The notes under the pieces are model-generated. The model searched no databases and was not told the DNA's origin. It saw only the letters and a list, made by a program, of their open reading frames with translations. The translations under genes were made by a program, and so were the position numbers. From contig JADBKU010000028.1 in the NCBI GenBank assembly GCA_014896235.1, forward strand, positions 1-64,000: a stretch of 64,000 nucleotides of DNA. The letters are read 5' to 3'. This DNA comes from a bacterium (GTDB taxonomy: Bacteria; Desulfobacterota; Binatia; Binatales; Binataceae). Shown piece after piece: positions 45,673 to 54,593 of this stretch. Positions within the stretch are counted from its first letter, which is position 1. Every line of letters begins with the position of its first letter.

Positions 45673-46656
45673 CCGCGCCGCGCCCGAGGCCGCGTCGATC
45701 CGCAGGATCGAGCCGTCCGAAACCGCGGCGAAAATATCGTTCGGATCTTCGGGATTCATCGCGAACCGCATCGCCGCGCCGCGCCCCGGGCGGGCGGCGC
45801 CGTCGGCGTAAACGAGTGGCGCGAACGTGCGCCCTTGATCGAAGCTGCGAAAAATCAGCGCGTCCGCGCCCGCCGGGCCCATCGCCCAGAGCGGCGGCGG
45901 CGCGGCGGCGGCGGAAGCGAAAATGGAACGCGCGGCGCCTGCGCCGGCAAACAGCAGCGTGATCGCCCATTCCCGAATCAGGCCGCCGGCGCGGCGCCAC
46001 GCCGCGCCGGCGTTGGCCGAAGAATAGACGCCCGCGCCCGTGGCGAGGATCAGGCGCGAAGGATCCTCAGGGTCGATCGCGAGGTCGTGAAACTCGTCGG
46101 CGGCCGGCCGGTCAAGCGGCTCGAAGCTGCGCGCGCCGTCGGTCGAGCGAAACACGCCCGCGGCTTCGAGCACGACGTAGATCACGGAAGCATCGCGCGG
46201 ACTGAAGCGAATCGCACGAATCGACGCGCGCGGCGCCGCCGAGCGGGAGCGATCACGAGCGGGCGGGCGGGCGGCGCGGCGCGGCGCGGCGCATTCGCGA
46301 AAAGTCGCACCGGCGTTTTCGCTGCGGAAAAGCCGCGCGCGCGACGTGCCTATATAGACCGTTCCCGAGCGCCCGGGCGCCGCAGCGACAGCCCATACTT
46401 CTTCGTCGCGCGCGGCGCCGGGAGTGATGTCGGTCCACGTTCGGCCGCCATCGGTCGAACGCGCCAGCGCCGCGCGGCCGCGGGCGCTGCCCGCGAACGC
46501 ATTATGCACCGCTCCGGCGAATAACAGATTCGGATCGGCGGCGTCCCGCGCCATGCACCAGATAGACGGCGGATCGGCCAGCGCCATCAGCGGCCGGCCG
46601 CCGCGCGCCGGGTCTATAATCACGATTCCCTTCGCGGTGCCCGCGCACAACCTCAT
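45622..46656 (-). CDS. Asp-box (BNR/sialidase-like) beta-propeller protein
   Basis: A 344-residue repeat protein with at least five Asp-boxes (STDGGRTW, SENAGATF, STDGARSF, SANAGAAW, SFDQGRTF), each at the turn of a propeller blade. It has no signal peptide and no sialidase Arg triad, so it is probably a cytoplasmic or unusually exported scaffold or binding protein, not a glycosidase. It overlaps the convergent desaturase gene at the 3' end. Confidence 0.78.
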   Translation of the reverse strand: MRLCAGTAKGIVIIDPARGGRPLMALADPPSIWCMARDAADPNLLFAGAVHNAFAGSARGRAALARSTDGGRTWTDITPGAARDEEVWAVAAAPGRSGTVYIGTSRARLFRSENAGATFRECAAPRRAARPPARDRSRSAAPRASIRAIRFSPRDASVIYVVLEAAGVFRSTDGARSFEPLDRPAADEFHDLAIDPEDPSRLILATGAGVYSSANAGAAWRRAGGLIREWAITLLFAGAGAARSIFASAAAAPPPLWAMGPAGADALIFRSFDQGRTFAPLVYADGAARPGRGAAMRFAMNPEDPNDIFAAVSDGSILRIDAASGAARLIAERLPPVYDVLAIP

Positions 46657-46691
46657 CGCCTAATCGGACGCGTTCCGCGGCCGTTCCGCCG

Positions 46692-47621
46692 TCACGCGGG
46701 CGGGCCGCAACGCGCGCCAACGCGCAATTCGCCCGCGGCGGCCAGTTCGGCGGGCGAAACTTTTTTCGGACTCGGATCGAAGCGCGCCCGCCGCACCACG
46801 AGCGAGCCGCCGTTCAATGCGATCGTCATCGCCTGTTCGTCGATCGCGACGATCGATCCCGGCGGCGCATCGGCCGGCGCTCCCAGCGCTGCGGCGTCGT
46901 AAAGCCTGAGCCGCCGGCCGCCGAGCGCCGTGAAAGCGCCGGGCTGCGGATCGCATCCGCGAACCAGATTATGGACTTCGCGCGCGGGCTTGCGAAAATC
47001 GATTTCCGCATGTTCGTCGCGGCACGGAGCTTCATAGGTTGCCAGCCGCTCGTCCTGCGCGACGGCCGGCGGATTGCCGGCGCGAATCAAATCGATCGCT
47101 TCGGTCATGGTCTCGATTCCGAGCGGAAAGAGCGTGTTGAAATAAAGCGATCCGGTGCTGTCGGCGGGGCCGATCGGCACGCGTCGTTGAATCAGGATAG
47201 GACCGGTATCGATGCCGCGATCGGGCCAGAACCAGGTGACGCCGGTCTCCGCATCGCCCTGGATTATCGCCCAATTAATCGCGCTGGCGCCGCGATGGCG
47301 CGGCAAGAGCGAGGGGTGGAAACAGATGGTGCGAAAGCGCGGCGCGTAGAGCACGCGCTCGGGCACGATAATCGTCACAAAGGCCATCACGGCGAGATCG
47401 GCGTCGAGCGCCTTGAAGCGTGCGAATTCCGCCTCGCCGCGAAAGGATGCGGGCTGGCTCAAAGGCAGATTCAGTTCGAGCGCTTTGCGCTTCAGGGGAT
47501 CGGGACGGCCGCCGGGTTCGTCAGGCGGCGCATAGACGTGGACGATCGTCTCCCCGCGCGCGTGCAGGGTTTCAAGCGCCTTTTCGGCAAAGGCCGCCTG
47601 GCCGATCAATACGATTCGCAA
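46692..47621 (-). CDS. Formyltransferase-family protein, like the hydrolase domain of 10-formyl-THF dehydrogenase
   Basis: A 309-residue protein of the Fmt/PurN fold. The core FHPSLLPRHRGASAINWAII and WPDRGIDTGPILIQRRV is nearer to the N-terminal domain of formyl-THF dehydrogenase (FDH) than to tRNA formyltransferase; catalytic His (FHPS) and Asp (GIDTGP) are present. A C-terminal Fmt-like domain follows. It probably removes or transfers the formyl group of 10-formyl-THF. The start is TTG with GGAGG eight bases upstream. It lies 35 bp upstream of the Asp-box gene on the same strand. Confidence 0.8.
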   Translation of the reverse strand: MRIVLIGQAAFAEKALETLHARGETIVHVYAPPDEPGGRPDPLKRKALELNLPLSQPASFRGEAEFARFKALDADLAVMAFVTIIVPERVLYAPRFRTICFHPSLLPRHRGASAINWAIIQGDAETGVTWFWPDRGIDTGPILIQRRVPIGPADSTGSLYFNTLFPLGIETMTEAIDLIRAGNPPAVAQDERLATYEAPCRDEHAEIDFRKPAREVHNLVRGCDPQPGAFTALGGRRLRLYDAAALGAPADAPPGSIVAIDEQAMTIALNGGSLVVRRARFDPSPKKVSPAELAAAGELRVGARCGPPA

Positions 47622-48354
47622 CGCAATTACCTCCGGCCGCGATGGCCACGCCCGACGCTACCAAATCATCTCCGCGAACGCACCGTTTCGCGCGGTCTTC
47701 GATTCACATCGCGCCGATCCGCTGTGGAAAAGCGGCTGAAAGGCGCCGTGTGATGGCGCGGCCTCTTTTCAGCGACCGGAAGCCGAGGATCCGAACCGGC
47801 GGACGGGCCATTTGCGCCGGCGCGTCCGAAAAAACGTACGACCGCTATTTGATCTTGTGTTTAAGATTTGTTACATAGCCAATCGCGCTTTCGTAGGCGC
47901 GGAAGTCGCGCGGCTTCCACGTCTGGGCGAAAACCACGGAACGGTCCGAGCGGGATTATCAGTCTGCGATCCGCTCGGGCGCGGTTCCGTCGAAAGCGCA
48001 GGGAGAGCGATTATTTGGTGGAGGGAGGTGCGGATTCAGGCGTTTCCGCAGGGAGGGTTTGGTTCGGCTGTCATTATTTTTCCAGGATTAATCTCTCCGA
48101 TTTAGCCGATATCGCCCTGAGCGCCCAGCGTCATTTCCACAGGACGCTTGCGTTGAAAATAAGTCTGCGATTTTCGACGCGTCTTTGGGCCGTTGCGGAA
48201 GCGTGCCGGGCAGAAAAACTCCAATCGAATAATCGAACAATTTGGAAAGCGTCGTCGGAGGCCGCCGGGGTAGCAGCGGCGCCGATAGCCGCTCAGGGGA
48301 CCAAGTGTAGGATCTCCAAGGTTCCTGGATTCAGTCAGGCAGGGAGGAATTTGC
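47622..48354. other. Gene-free region with long leader of the DUF1302 gene
   Basis: A 733-bp stretch without a supportable gene, unusually long for this window. It includes the divergent promoters for the formyltransferase and DUF1302 genes and a large inverted repeat at 47936-47990. The last 20 bases before the DUF1302 ATG hold a good SD (GGGAGG). Confidence 0.6.
47936..47990 (+). ncRNA. Candidate structured leader RNA or small RNA
   Basis: Two nested stems: an outer 7-bp pair (ACGGAAC/GTTCCGT) and an inner 8-bp pair (CCGAGCGG/CCGCTCGG, extendable by AT/AT around a bulged G). Internal loops are small and asymmetric, and no T-run follows. It could be part of the long leader of the DUF1302 gene 365 bp downstream or a separate RNA. 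No known family is recognised. Confidence 0.35.
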
Positions 48355-50238
48355 ATGGAGACTGGATTGCACGAGAAGTGCGGGTCTGGGGGAGTCTCCC
48401 GGACAATGGCGGCGCTCGCCGGAGCGCTGATGGTTTTCGGGCTGCTCGTCGGCGCCGCGAACGCCGGCGACGTTAACGCTCAGCCGTCGAACGGCCTTAA
48501 CATCACTGGCGCCAACACCGACGCGTTGCCGCAAAGCTCCGCGGCGGCGCCGGAAAATAGTTGGCTGAGCGGCCTGCATGTGTCGGGCTATCTGAGCCAG
48601 ACCTTCGGCATGTGGCAGAACCCTTCGGCGTTGCGGATGTTCACCAAGAGCCGCAACAATCTCGCGACCTCGCGCACGCTGCTGCAGGTGGACGAGAACT
48701 ATCGCCTGAATGACGACAACTCGTTCTTCATGCGCGAATGGTTCGTTTACGAGCCGCCCTACGCGTTCAACAGCGCGAACGGGCTCGGGATGTACGGCAA
48801 CGAGTTCTACAACCAGTATAACGTTCGCGACGCGTGGTGGGAAAACAAGACCGGCCCGTTGACCACCTATATCGGCAACCAGATCGTCGTCTGGGGACAA
48901 TCGCTTGCGTTCCGCGTCGGCGACGTTGTCAACCCGCAGGACACGACCTGGGCGTTCGGCTTCGCCAACCTGGAGCAGTCGCGCATTCCGCAGTGGATGG
49001 TTCATCCGATCCTGAATCTGCCGGAATTCGGGCCGTTCACCTCGAACTTTCTCGAAGGCATAATCATTCCGCGGCTGCAGCCGATGTGGAATAGCTGCGA
49101 CTACGCCGACCATCGCTACGACGGCGAGTGCAACGTCAACGCCGGTTCGGTGAACAATGGTTTTCCCGCCGGCGTCGGCTTCGACCCGACCGGCCGCTTC
49201 GGCGCACATATCTCCTCGACGCGCTATTTCCCAATGAACACGGCGGCGCTTATTGGCGGCCCCGTGCCTCCGTTTGTTCCGGCCGGACTGCCGCAGCAGT
49301 TCAGCCGGCTCATCGGTTCGCCGCTAGCGAATCCGTTCTATGCCTGCTCGAATTTCATCGGAATCTTCGGGAAACAAGCGGGCAGCCGGTTCCCGGCGGC
49401 GCTGACCCGGCCTTGCGCCCCTTATCCCGGTGGCGGACTGCTCAACACTTCGACGCATTGGGAAATTCCGGCGTCAACGGTGAGCAACTGGGATGAAGGC
49501 ATCCGATTCCATACGCTGGTCGGACCGGCTGAATTGACCGCCTTTTATTACAATAGCTGGAACGCCTATCCGAACGCTTTCTGGGTTGTGGGAACGAACG
49601 CGTTCGTGAACAAGTTCGCTCCGATTCAGCAGGTTGGCGTGACTGGCGACATGCCGTTGCCGGTTCCGGAAGCGCTCTCGGAATATCTGCCGCTGGTGGG
49701 ACGCGCCGAGGCGGTTTACACCAACCATCAGGGCGTCAACACGTGGGACATCGTCGGCAATCCGGACGGCGTGCGCTACACCGACATGATGAACTGGATG
49801 GTCGCGGCGGACATCGACCAGGCCTATGCGCCGTGGCTGACCAGCACCGGCAACCTGTCGGCCAACGTCGAAGTGATGGACGCGATCACGCTGGACGGCG
49901 CGAACTCGATGATGGAAGCGTTCGGACCGTGGACGGGCGGCGCGCTCGAACCGGAGTCGAACATCAAGAATAACGTCAGCACGCTGTTCAACATCGGCAC
50001 GTCGTGGCTGTGGGAAGACGTCGCGCCGGCGTGGACGATGGTGTTCAGCCCGAAGGGCCGCACCTTCCTGCTGTTCCCGTCGGTGGTGTTGAATCCGCCG
50101 TGGACCAAGAAGTACTTCCTGAAGCTGCAGGCGATCGAAGTGCTTGGCGGCGATCCATACTACTTGCAAGGCGGCGGCATCCTGAAGGGCCAGAGCCTGC
50201 TGACCGCGCAGTTGCAGTACAACTTCAACCTGCTCTAA
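48355..50238 (+). CDS. DUF1302 outer-membrane beta-barrel-type protein
   Basis: A 627-residue exported protein. A signal peptide is visible (ALAGALMVFGLLVGAANA). Family blocks include GYLSQTFGMWQNPSALRM, YIGNQIVVWGQSLAFRVGD, VVNPQDTTWAFGFANLEQSR and IPQWMVHP, and it ends in a beta-signal-like QLQYNFNLL. DUF1302 proteins are long outer-membrane barrels often found with steroid or hydrocarbon use; transport of a hydrophobic compound is a guess. Aromatic residues are abundant, and GC of the codons is lower than in neighbours. It has a strong SD, a long leader and its own terminator, so it is a monocistronic unit, perhaps highly expressed. Confidence 0.85.
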   Translation: METGLHEKCGSGGVSRTMAALAGALMVFGLLVGAANAGDVNAQPSNGLNITGANTDALPQSSAAAPENSWLSGLHVSGYLSQTFGMWQNPSALRMFTKSRNNLATSRTLLQVDENYRLNDDNSFFMREWFVYEPPYAFNSANGLGMYGNEFYNQYNVRDAWWENKTGPLTTYIGNQIVVWGQSLAFRVGDVVNPQDTTWAFGFANLEQSRIPQWMVHPILNLPEFGPFTSNFLEGIIIPRLQPMWNSCDYADHRYDGECNVNAGSVNNGFPAGVGFDPTGRFGAHISSTRYFPMNTAALIGGPVPPFVPAGLPQQFSRLIGSPLANPFYACSNFIGIFGKQAGSRFPAALTRPCAPYPGGGLLNTSTHWEIPASTVSNWDEGIRFHTLVGPAELTAFYYNSWNAYPNAFWVVGTNAFVNKFAPIQQVGVTGDMPLPVPEALSEYLPLVGRAEAVYTNHQGVNTWDIVGNPDGVRYTDMMNWMVAADIDQAYAPWLTSTGNLSANVEVMDAITLDGANSMMEAFGPWTGGALEPESNIKNNVSTLFNIGTSWLWEDVAPAWTMVFSPKGRTFLLFPSVVLNPPWTKKYFLKLQAIEVLGGDPYYLQGGGILKGQSLLTAQLQYNFNLL

Positions 50239-50253
50239 TCGAGCTCAACCAAA

Positions 50254-50290
50254 ACGCGGCGGCCGCCAGAAGCGGCCGCCGCGTTTTTTT
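50254..50290 (+). terminator. Intrinsic terminator of the DUF1302 gene
   Basis: A 13-bp GC stem (ACGCGGCGGCCGC and complement) with a CAGAA loop, followed by seven T, 15 bp after the stop codon. A textbook rho-independent terminator. Confidence 0.92.
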
Positions 50291-50371
50291 ATTTCCCGCT
50301 GCCCGATCGCCCCGCGACGTTTGAGACGCACGCCGCGCTGATTTATGATCCCGGCGCGAGGTCTTCCGCGA

Positions 50372-51268
50372 ATGCGGCACGATATCGAAATCAACGCCGA
50401 AGGAACGATTCTGCGCGGCTGGCTTTACCCGGCCGCGGGCAAAAATGATCAGGCTCCTGCGGTCGTGATGGCGCACGGTTTTTCAGCCGTCAAGGAGATG
50501 TATCTCGATCGGTTCGCGGAGACTTTCGCGGCGGCTGGATTGGCAGTGGTCGTTTACGACAATCGCAACCTCGGCGCGAGCGAAGGCCAACCGCGCCAGG
50601 AGCTCGATCCATGGGCGCAGGTCCGCGACTACCGTCACGCGATTACGTGGGCGGGCGCCCGGCCCGAAATCGACGCCGCGCGCATCGGCATTTGGGGCTC
50701 AAGCTATAGCGGCGGCCACGTGCTGACGGTCGGAGCGATCGATCGGCGCGTCAAGTGCGTGGTCTCGCAGGTTCCGCTGGTGAGCGGTTCGCGCAATCTC
50801 AAGCGCCTGATCCGGGCCGACATGATCGCGGAGGTTCGCCGACAATTCGACGCGGATCGCGAAGCGCGTTTTCGCGGCGCGCCGCCGGCGATGATGCCGG
50901 TGGTGGCGGCAAACCCGCTCGACCCGGCCGCGCTGCCAACGGCCGATTCATGGGAATGGTTCACCGCAACCGCGAAACTGCGCGCTCCCGCGTGGCGCAA
51001 CGAGGTTACGTTGCGGACGGTCGAGATGCTCGGCGAGTACGAACCGGGCGACTATATCGCACGCATCAGTCCGACGCCGTTGCTGATGATCGTCGCGGCC
51101 AACGACCATCTGGCGGTGGCGGACGAGGCCTTCGCGGCGTACAGCCGGGCGCTTGAGCCAAAAAGTATCTTGATTCTCTCGGGAGGCCATTTCGACGCTT
51201 ACGTGAACGATTTCGAGCGCGCGAGCGTCGCGGCGCGGGACTGGTTCGTGCGCCATTTGCGGGCGTGA
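50372..51268 (+). CDS. Alpha/beta hydrolase (dienelactone hydrolase/acyl-peptidase-like)
   Basis: A hydrolase of about 298 residues. The nucleophile elbow is GIWGSSYSGGHVL, the acid region is IVAANDHLAVADEAF and the catalytic His is in LSGGHFDAYV. GFSAVKEMYLDRFAE and YDNRNLGASEG are typical of the YcjY/DLH-like group. I chose the ATG at 50372 (MRHDIE); an ATG at 50345 is possible. The stop overlaps the start of the next gene by 4 bp. The substrate is unknown. Confidence 0.85.
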   Translation: MRHDIEINAEGTILRGWLYPAAGKNDQAPAVVMAHGFSAVKEMYLDRFAETFAAAGLAVVVYDNRNLGASEGQPRQELDPWAQVRDYRHAITWAGARPEIDAARIGIWGSSYSGGHVLTVGAIDRRVKCVVSQVPLVSGSRNLKRLIRADMIAEVRRQFDADREARFRGAPPAMMPVVAANPLDPAALPTADSWEWFTATAKLRAPAWRNEVTLRTVEMLGEYEPGDYIARISPTPLLMIVAANDHLAVADEAFAAYSRALEPKSILILSGGHFDAYVNDFERASVAARDWFVRHLRA

Positions 51269-53049
51269 TGGCGGCGCGCAATCGGCCCTTGCGCTGGCTG
51301 GCCGTCCTTTCGATCGCTGCACTTGCCGGAATCACGGGAGCCGCGCGCGCGGCGGCGGCGGCCGGATCTCCTGGCCGAATCGTAATTCTGATGGTCTGGG
51401 ATGGATTGCGGCCGGACTTGGTCAACGCGCACGATACCCCGAACCTTACAGCGCTCGAAAACGCGGGCGTGCGCTTCGCGCGGCACCACTCCGTCTTTCC
51501 GACCTTGACGCTGGTCAATGCCGCGGCGATGGCGACCGCCGGCGTTCCATCGAGCGACGGGGTATTCGGCGACGCGATGTATTTAGCGCCAGCGCTCGAC
51601 ATGGCGCGGGCGACGGCGATCCCGTCGGTCGGCTATCTGCTGCATGATCCGCTGAATCTCGAGAACACCAGGTACCTGTTGGCGCTTCATGACGCGCGGG
51701 CGTTCGCGGACGGCGTCTTGACGCTTGCGGCGGCCGGCCAAACGGTCGCTAATTCAGGCGGGTACGTGGCCGTCCTCGGCAAGCAGGGGCCGACCGGGAT
51801 GTTCGATCCGGAATTCGCCTCCACCGACGCGGCGGGCGATGGCCTGTTCGTGTCGGACGATATCGCCGCGCCACCGGCCGTCGCGGCTGAGCTAGGCTCC
51901 AGGCCGCCCGTCACGATGATGCATCCGGAATCGATCGCCGCGCGCGACGCATGGTTCGCTCGAATCGTAACCGAGCGCGCGTTGCCCGCAGCCAAGGCCG
52001 CGAGCGACGCCGGCCGGCCGTCTTTGATCGTCTATTGGCAACACAATCCCGATTTGGCGCAGCATCTCGCGGGTCTGGGCACCCAAGTCGCGCTGGATGC
52101 GGTCGCGGCCGACGATCGAAATCTTGGCGCCATAAGAAAAGCGATAACCGATCTTGGAATCGCCGGCCGAACCGATCTGATCGTCGTTTCGGATCATGGT
52201 TTCGCGACGGTTAAAGCTGAAGTTCCGTTGGCGCGACTGCTCAAAGCCGGCGTGCTTAAGGGCGACCCTGACGCGAATGGGATGGTGGTTGCGCACAACG
52301 GCGGCGCCGATTTGGTTTATCTGCCGGCGCGGTTGGAGCCGCCGGAACGGACCGCACTGATGCGCAAAATCGTCAACTACGCGATTATGCAGCCGTGGTG
52401 CGGACCGATCTTCTCGGACGATCGCGTCTCGCGGCCGACGCATAATCGAAACTATCGCGGATTTATCGCAGGGACTTTCAGCGAGCGCGCTTTCGGACTC
52501 GGCGGCTCGTCACGCTCGCCCGACCTGATCGTTTCGTTCCGTGAATTTCCCGACGAAAGCAATCAGGGTCTCACCGGGCCGTCGAATCGCGCGATCGTGA
52601 TTGGCCCGAACGTCGAAGAGACGGTCGCGAATCACTCGGAGGCGCTGGTTCGACCGATCGAGGGCGTGATCTATTCCGACGCGCCTCATTACACCACGGG
52701 CATGGGCATGCACGGAGCGTTTGGCGCGCGCGAGTTGCATAACGTGGGAGCGGCGATCGGACCGGACTTCCGGCGCGGTTACGTTGACCAACTGCCAACC
52801 TCGAACAGCGACGTCGCGCCGACGATCGAACAAATATTGGGATTGAAGCGGACCTCTGGCGCCAGTGGCCGGACGCTCGCGGAAGCGCTCGCAGGCGAAC
52901 GCCTGCCCGCCGCCAAAGCGCGGCCGGTAACCGTTTCCGCCAGAGCAATAGATGGCGATCGGAGCGTGACGATCGCGATCCATCTAACGCGGTACGACGG
53001 CCGCGACTATCCTGACGGCGTATCGATCGAACGCGTCGTGCATCATTAA
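51265..53049 (+). CDS. Secreted type I phosphodiesterase/nucleotide pyrophosphatase-like protein
   Basis: A 594-residue alkaline-phosphatase-superfamily enzyme. A signal peptide is visible (LAVLSIAALAGITGAARAAAA). Metal-site blocks are MVWDGLRPDLV, the nucleophile-Thr region HHSVFPTLTLVNAAAMATA (as in NPP enzymes), YWQHNPDLAQHLAGLG, VVSDHGFATV and DAPHYTTGMGMHG. It would cleave phosphodiester or phosphoanhydride bonds in the periplasm. The start is GTG overlapping the hydrolase stop. Its stop overlaps the stop of the convergent MFS gene by 4 bp. Confidence 0.88.
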   Translation: MMAARNRPLRWLAVLSIAALAGITGAARAAAAAGSPGRIVILMVWDGLRPDLVNAHDTPNLTALENAGVRFARHHSVFPTLTLVNAAAMATAGVPSSDGVFGDAMYLAPALDMARATAIPSVGYLLHDPLNLENTRYLLALHDARAFADGVLTLAAAGQTVANSGGYVAVLGKQGPTGMFDPEFASTDAAGDGLFVSDDIAAPPAVAAELGSRPPVTMMHPESIAARDAWFARIVTERALPAAKAASDAGRPSLIVYWQHNPDLAQHLAGLGTQVALDAVAADDRNLGAIRKAITDLGIAGRTDLIVVSDHGFATVKAEVPLARLLKAGVLKGDPDANGMVVAHNGGADLVYLPARLEPPERTALMRKIVNYAIMQPWCGPIFSDDRVSRPTHNRNYRGFIAGTFSERAFGLGGSSRSPDLIVSFREFPDESNQGLTGPSNRAIVIGPNVEETVANHSEALVRPIEGVIYSDAPHYTTGMGMHGAFGARELHNVGAAIGPDFRRGYVDQLPTSNSDVAPTIEQILGLKRTSGASGRTLAEALAGERLPAAKARPVTVSARAIDGDRSVTIAIHLTRYDGRDYPDGVSIERVVHH

Positions 53050-54356
53050 AACCCGGCCATATCCGGAATGCTCGCAGCGTCGTGCGCAGTGATGACGCGG
53101 CCGCGGGTTTCCGGCAGCAGCCATACGATTGCGGAACCGGCGGCCGAGAACAGCGCGCCGATCGCGAGTGTCGGACCAAAGCCGATTAGCGGGCTCAGCG
53201 CGGTGATGATCAGCGGCGTGAAGAACTGGATGCCGCGTGTGACGTTCAGTAGCAAACCCAGCGCGGTATTGCGAACGTGCGTCGGCAGCATCTCCGAAAT
53301 CATCGCGCCCACGCCCGACCATACGCCCGTTCCGAAACCGGCGATCGCAAGCGCCGCCGGAATCAATCCGGCGACGCGCGCCGATTGGTTCCAGAAGATG
53401 GTCGCGGGCAGTATGCCCACCGCCATCGACGCAGCGTAGACCGAGAAAACCGGCCGGCGACCGAAGCGATCGGCAAGCGCGCCAAAAATCGCGTACCCGC
53501 CGAGCGCGCCGATTTGCATCCAGACCATCAGATTGCCGCTTGCCTGCGGCGTGAGATGGCGCGCGATGCGCAGATAGCTCGGCATCCACGTGTAGGTAAA
53601 CCAGTAGGCCGCGGAGTTTACGAGCAGGACGACGAACAAAAGGCCGACCACGCGATGGAAGGGCGCGAGGTCGCGCAGCGCCTGAACCGACAGCGTCGGG
53701 CGAACGCTCGTGCGCCGCCACACGTCGCTTTCCGGCAACCAGCGCCATACCGCGAACGCGACCGCCAAAGCCGGCGCCGCGGACAGCGTGAAGACGCGAC
53801 GCCAGCCGATGATCGGTTCAAGATGGCCGCCGACCGCCGCCGCGAGCATCACGCCCAGCGGCGCGCCAACTTGAACGTATGAGGCGTAGCGGCCACGGCG
53901 CGCGGGCGGCACGGTTTCCGCCACGAGACTTTGGCCCGCCGCCCATTCGCCGCCGATGCCAAGTCCGGTGAACGATCGATACGCGAGCAACTGCGTCAAA
54001 TTATGCGAGAAAGCGCAGAGGATCGTGCCGGCGCCGTAAATCAGGACGGAACAGATTATTACGGGTTTGCGGCCGTAGCGGTCGCCCAGAAAACCGAACA
54101 GGACGCCGCCGATCGCCGTCGTCGCGAAAGCGACGCCCATCGTCAGGGAAGATTCCGCCGGCGACAAACCGAGTTCCCGCGCGATTGGCACGAGGATGAA
54201 CGAATAGAGAATCAGGTCATAGAAATCGAATATCCACGCCGCGAAGCATAAGGCGATAATGCGGTAATGAACGGCGCCGAGCGCCTGTTCGCTCAACAGC
54301 GGCCGCGCTGGCGCAGGCGGCGCGGCCGCGCTGCCAATGCCGGGCTTCGCGGTCAT
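53046..54356 (-). CDS. MFS transporter (metabolite/aromatic acid:H+ symporter-like)
   Basis: A 436-residue, 12-helix inner-membrane carrier. Helix 1 FAAWIFDFYDLILYSFILVP has the Asp typical of the sialate/aromatic-acid symporter groups. Loop 2-3 is FGFLGDRYGRKPVII, loop 8-9 FGALADRFGRRPV, and GLGIGGEWAAGQSLVAETVP lies in helix 4-5. The substrate may be an organic or aromatic acid. The ATG at 54356 begins just before a short Ala/Pro-rich lead-in; longer frames lack support. Confidence 0.87.
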   Translation of the reverse strand: MTAKPGIGSAAAPPAPARPLLSEQALGAVHYRIIALCFAAWIFDFYDLILYSFILVPIARELGLSPAESSLTMGVAFATTAIGGVLFGFLGDRYGRKPVIICSVLIYGAGTILCAFSHNLTQLLAYRSFTGLGIGGEWAAGQSLVAETVPPARRGRYASYVQVGAPLGVMLAAAVGGHLEPIIGWRRVFTLSAAPALAVAFAVWRWLPESDVWRRTSVRPTLSVQALRDLAPFHRVVGLLFVVLLVNSAAYWFTYTWMPSYLRIARHLTPQASGNLMVWMQIGALGGYAIFGALADRFGRRPVFSVYAASMAVGILPATIFWNQSARVAGLIPAALAIAGFGTGVWSGVGAMISEMLPTHVRNTALGLLLNVTRGIQFFTPLIITALSPLIGFGPTLAIGALFSAAGSAIVWLLPETRGRVITAHDAASIPDMAGF

Positions 54357-54593
54357 CCGACCAGCTGGCGCACGGACGCTGCCTCCGCCATCATCTGGCG
54401 GCGGAGGCGGACGATTGAAGCGATCGCGCCGCGGCGACTGGCCGAAGGCGCGCGGTTGTGGTTGGCTATCATTCGAGCTCCGACGCCGCATTCAAGCACA
54501 TCGCGAGCGCCACCGACGAGTCCCGGCGGCCTCTCGCGCGCGCTGAATCATTTCGAGGTGAGAGGGCGACGTACCGAACGGCACGAGGTTGGC

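Noticed and set aside
47868-48476. Plus-strand 202-residue ORF in the DUF1302 leader
   Set aside because: It lacks an SD and family features and runs out of frame into the DUF1302 coding region.
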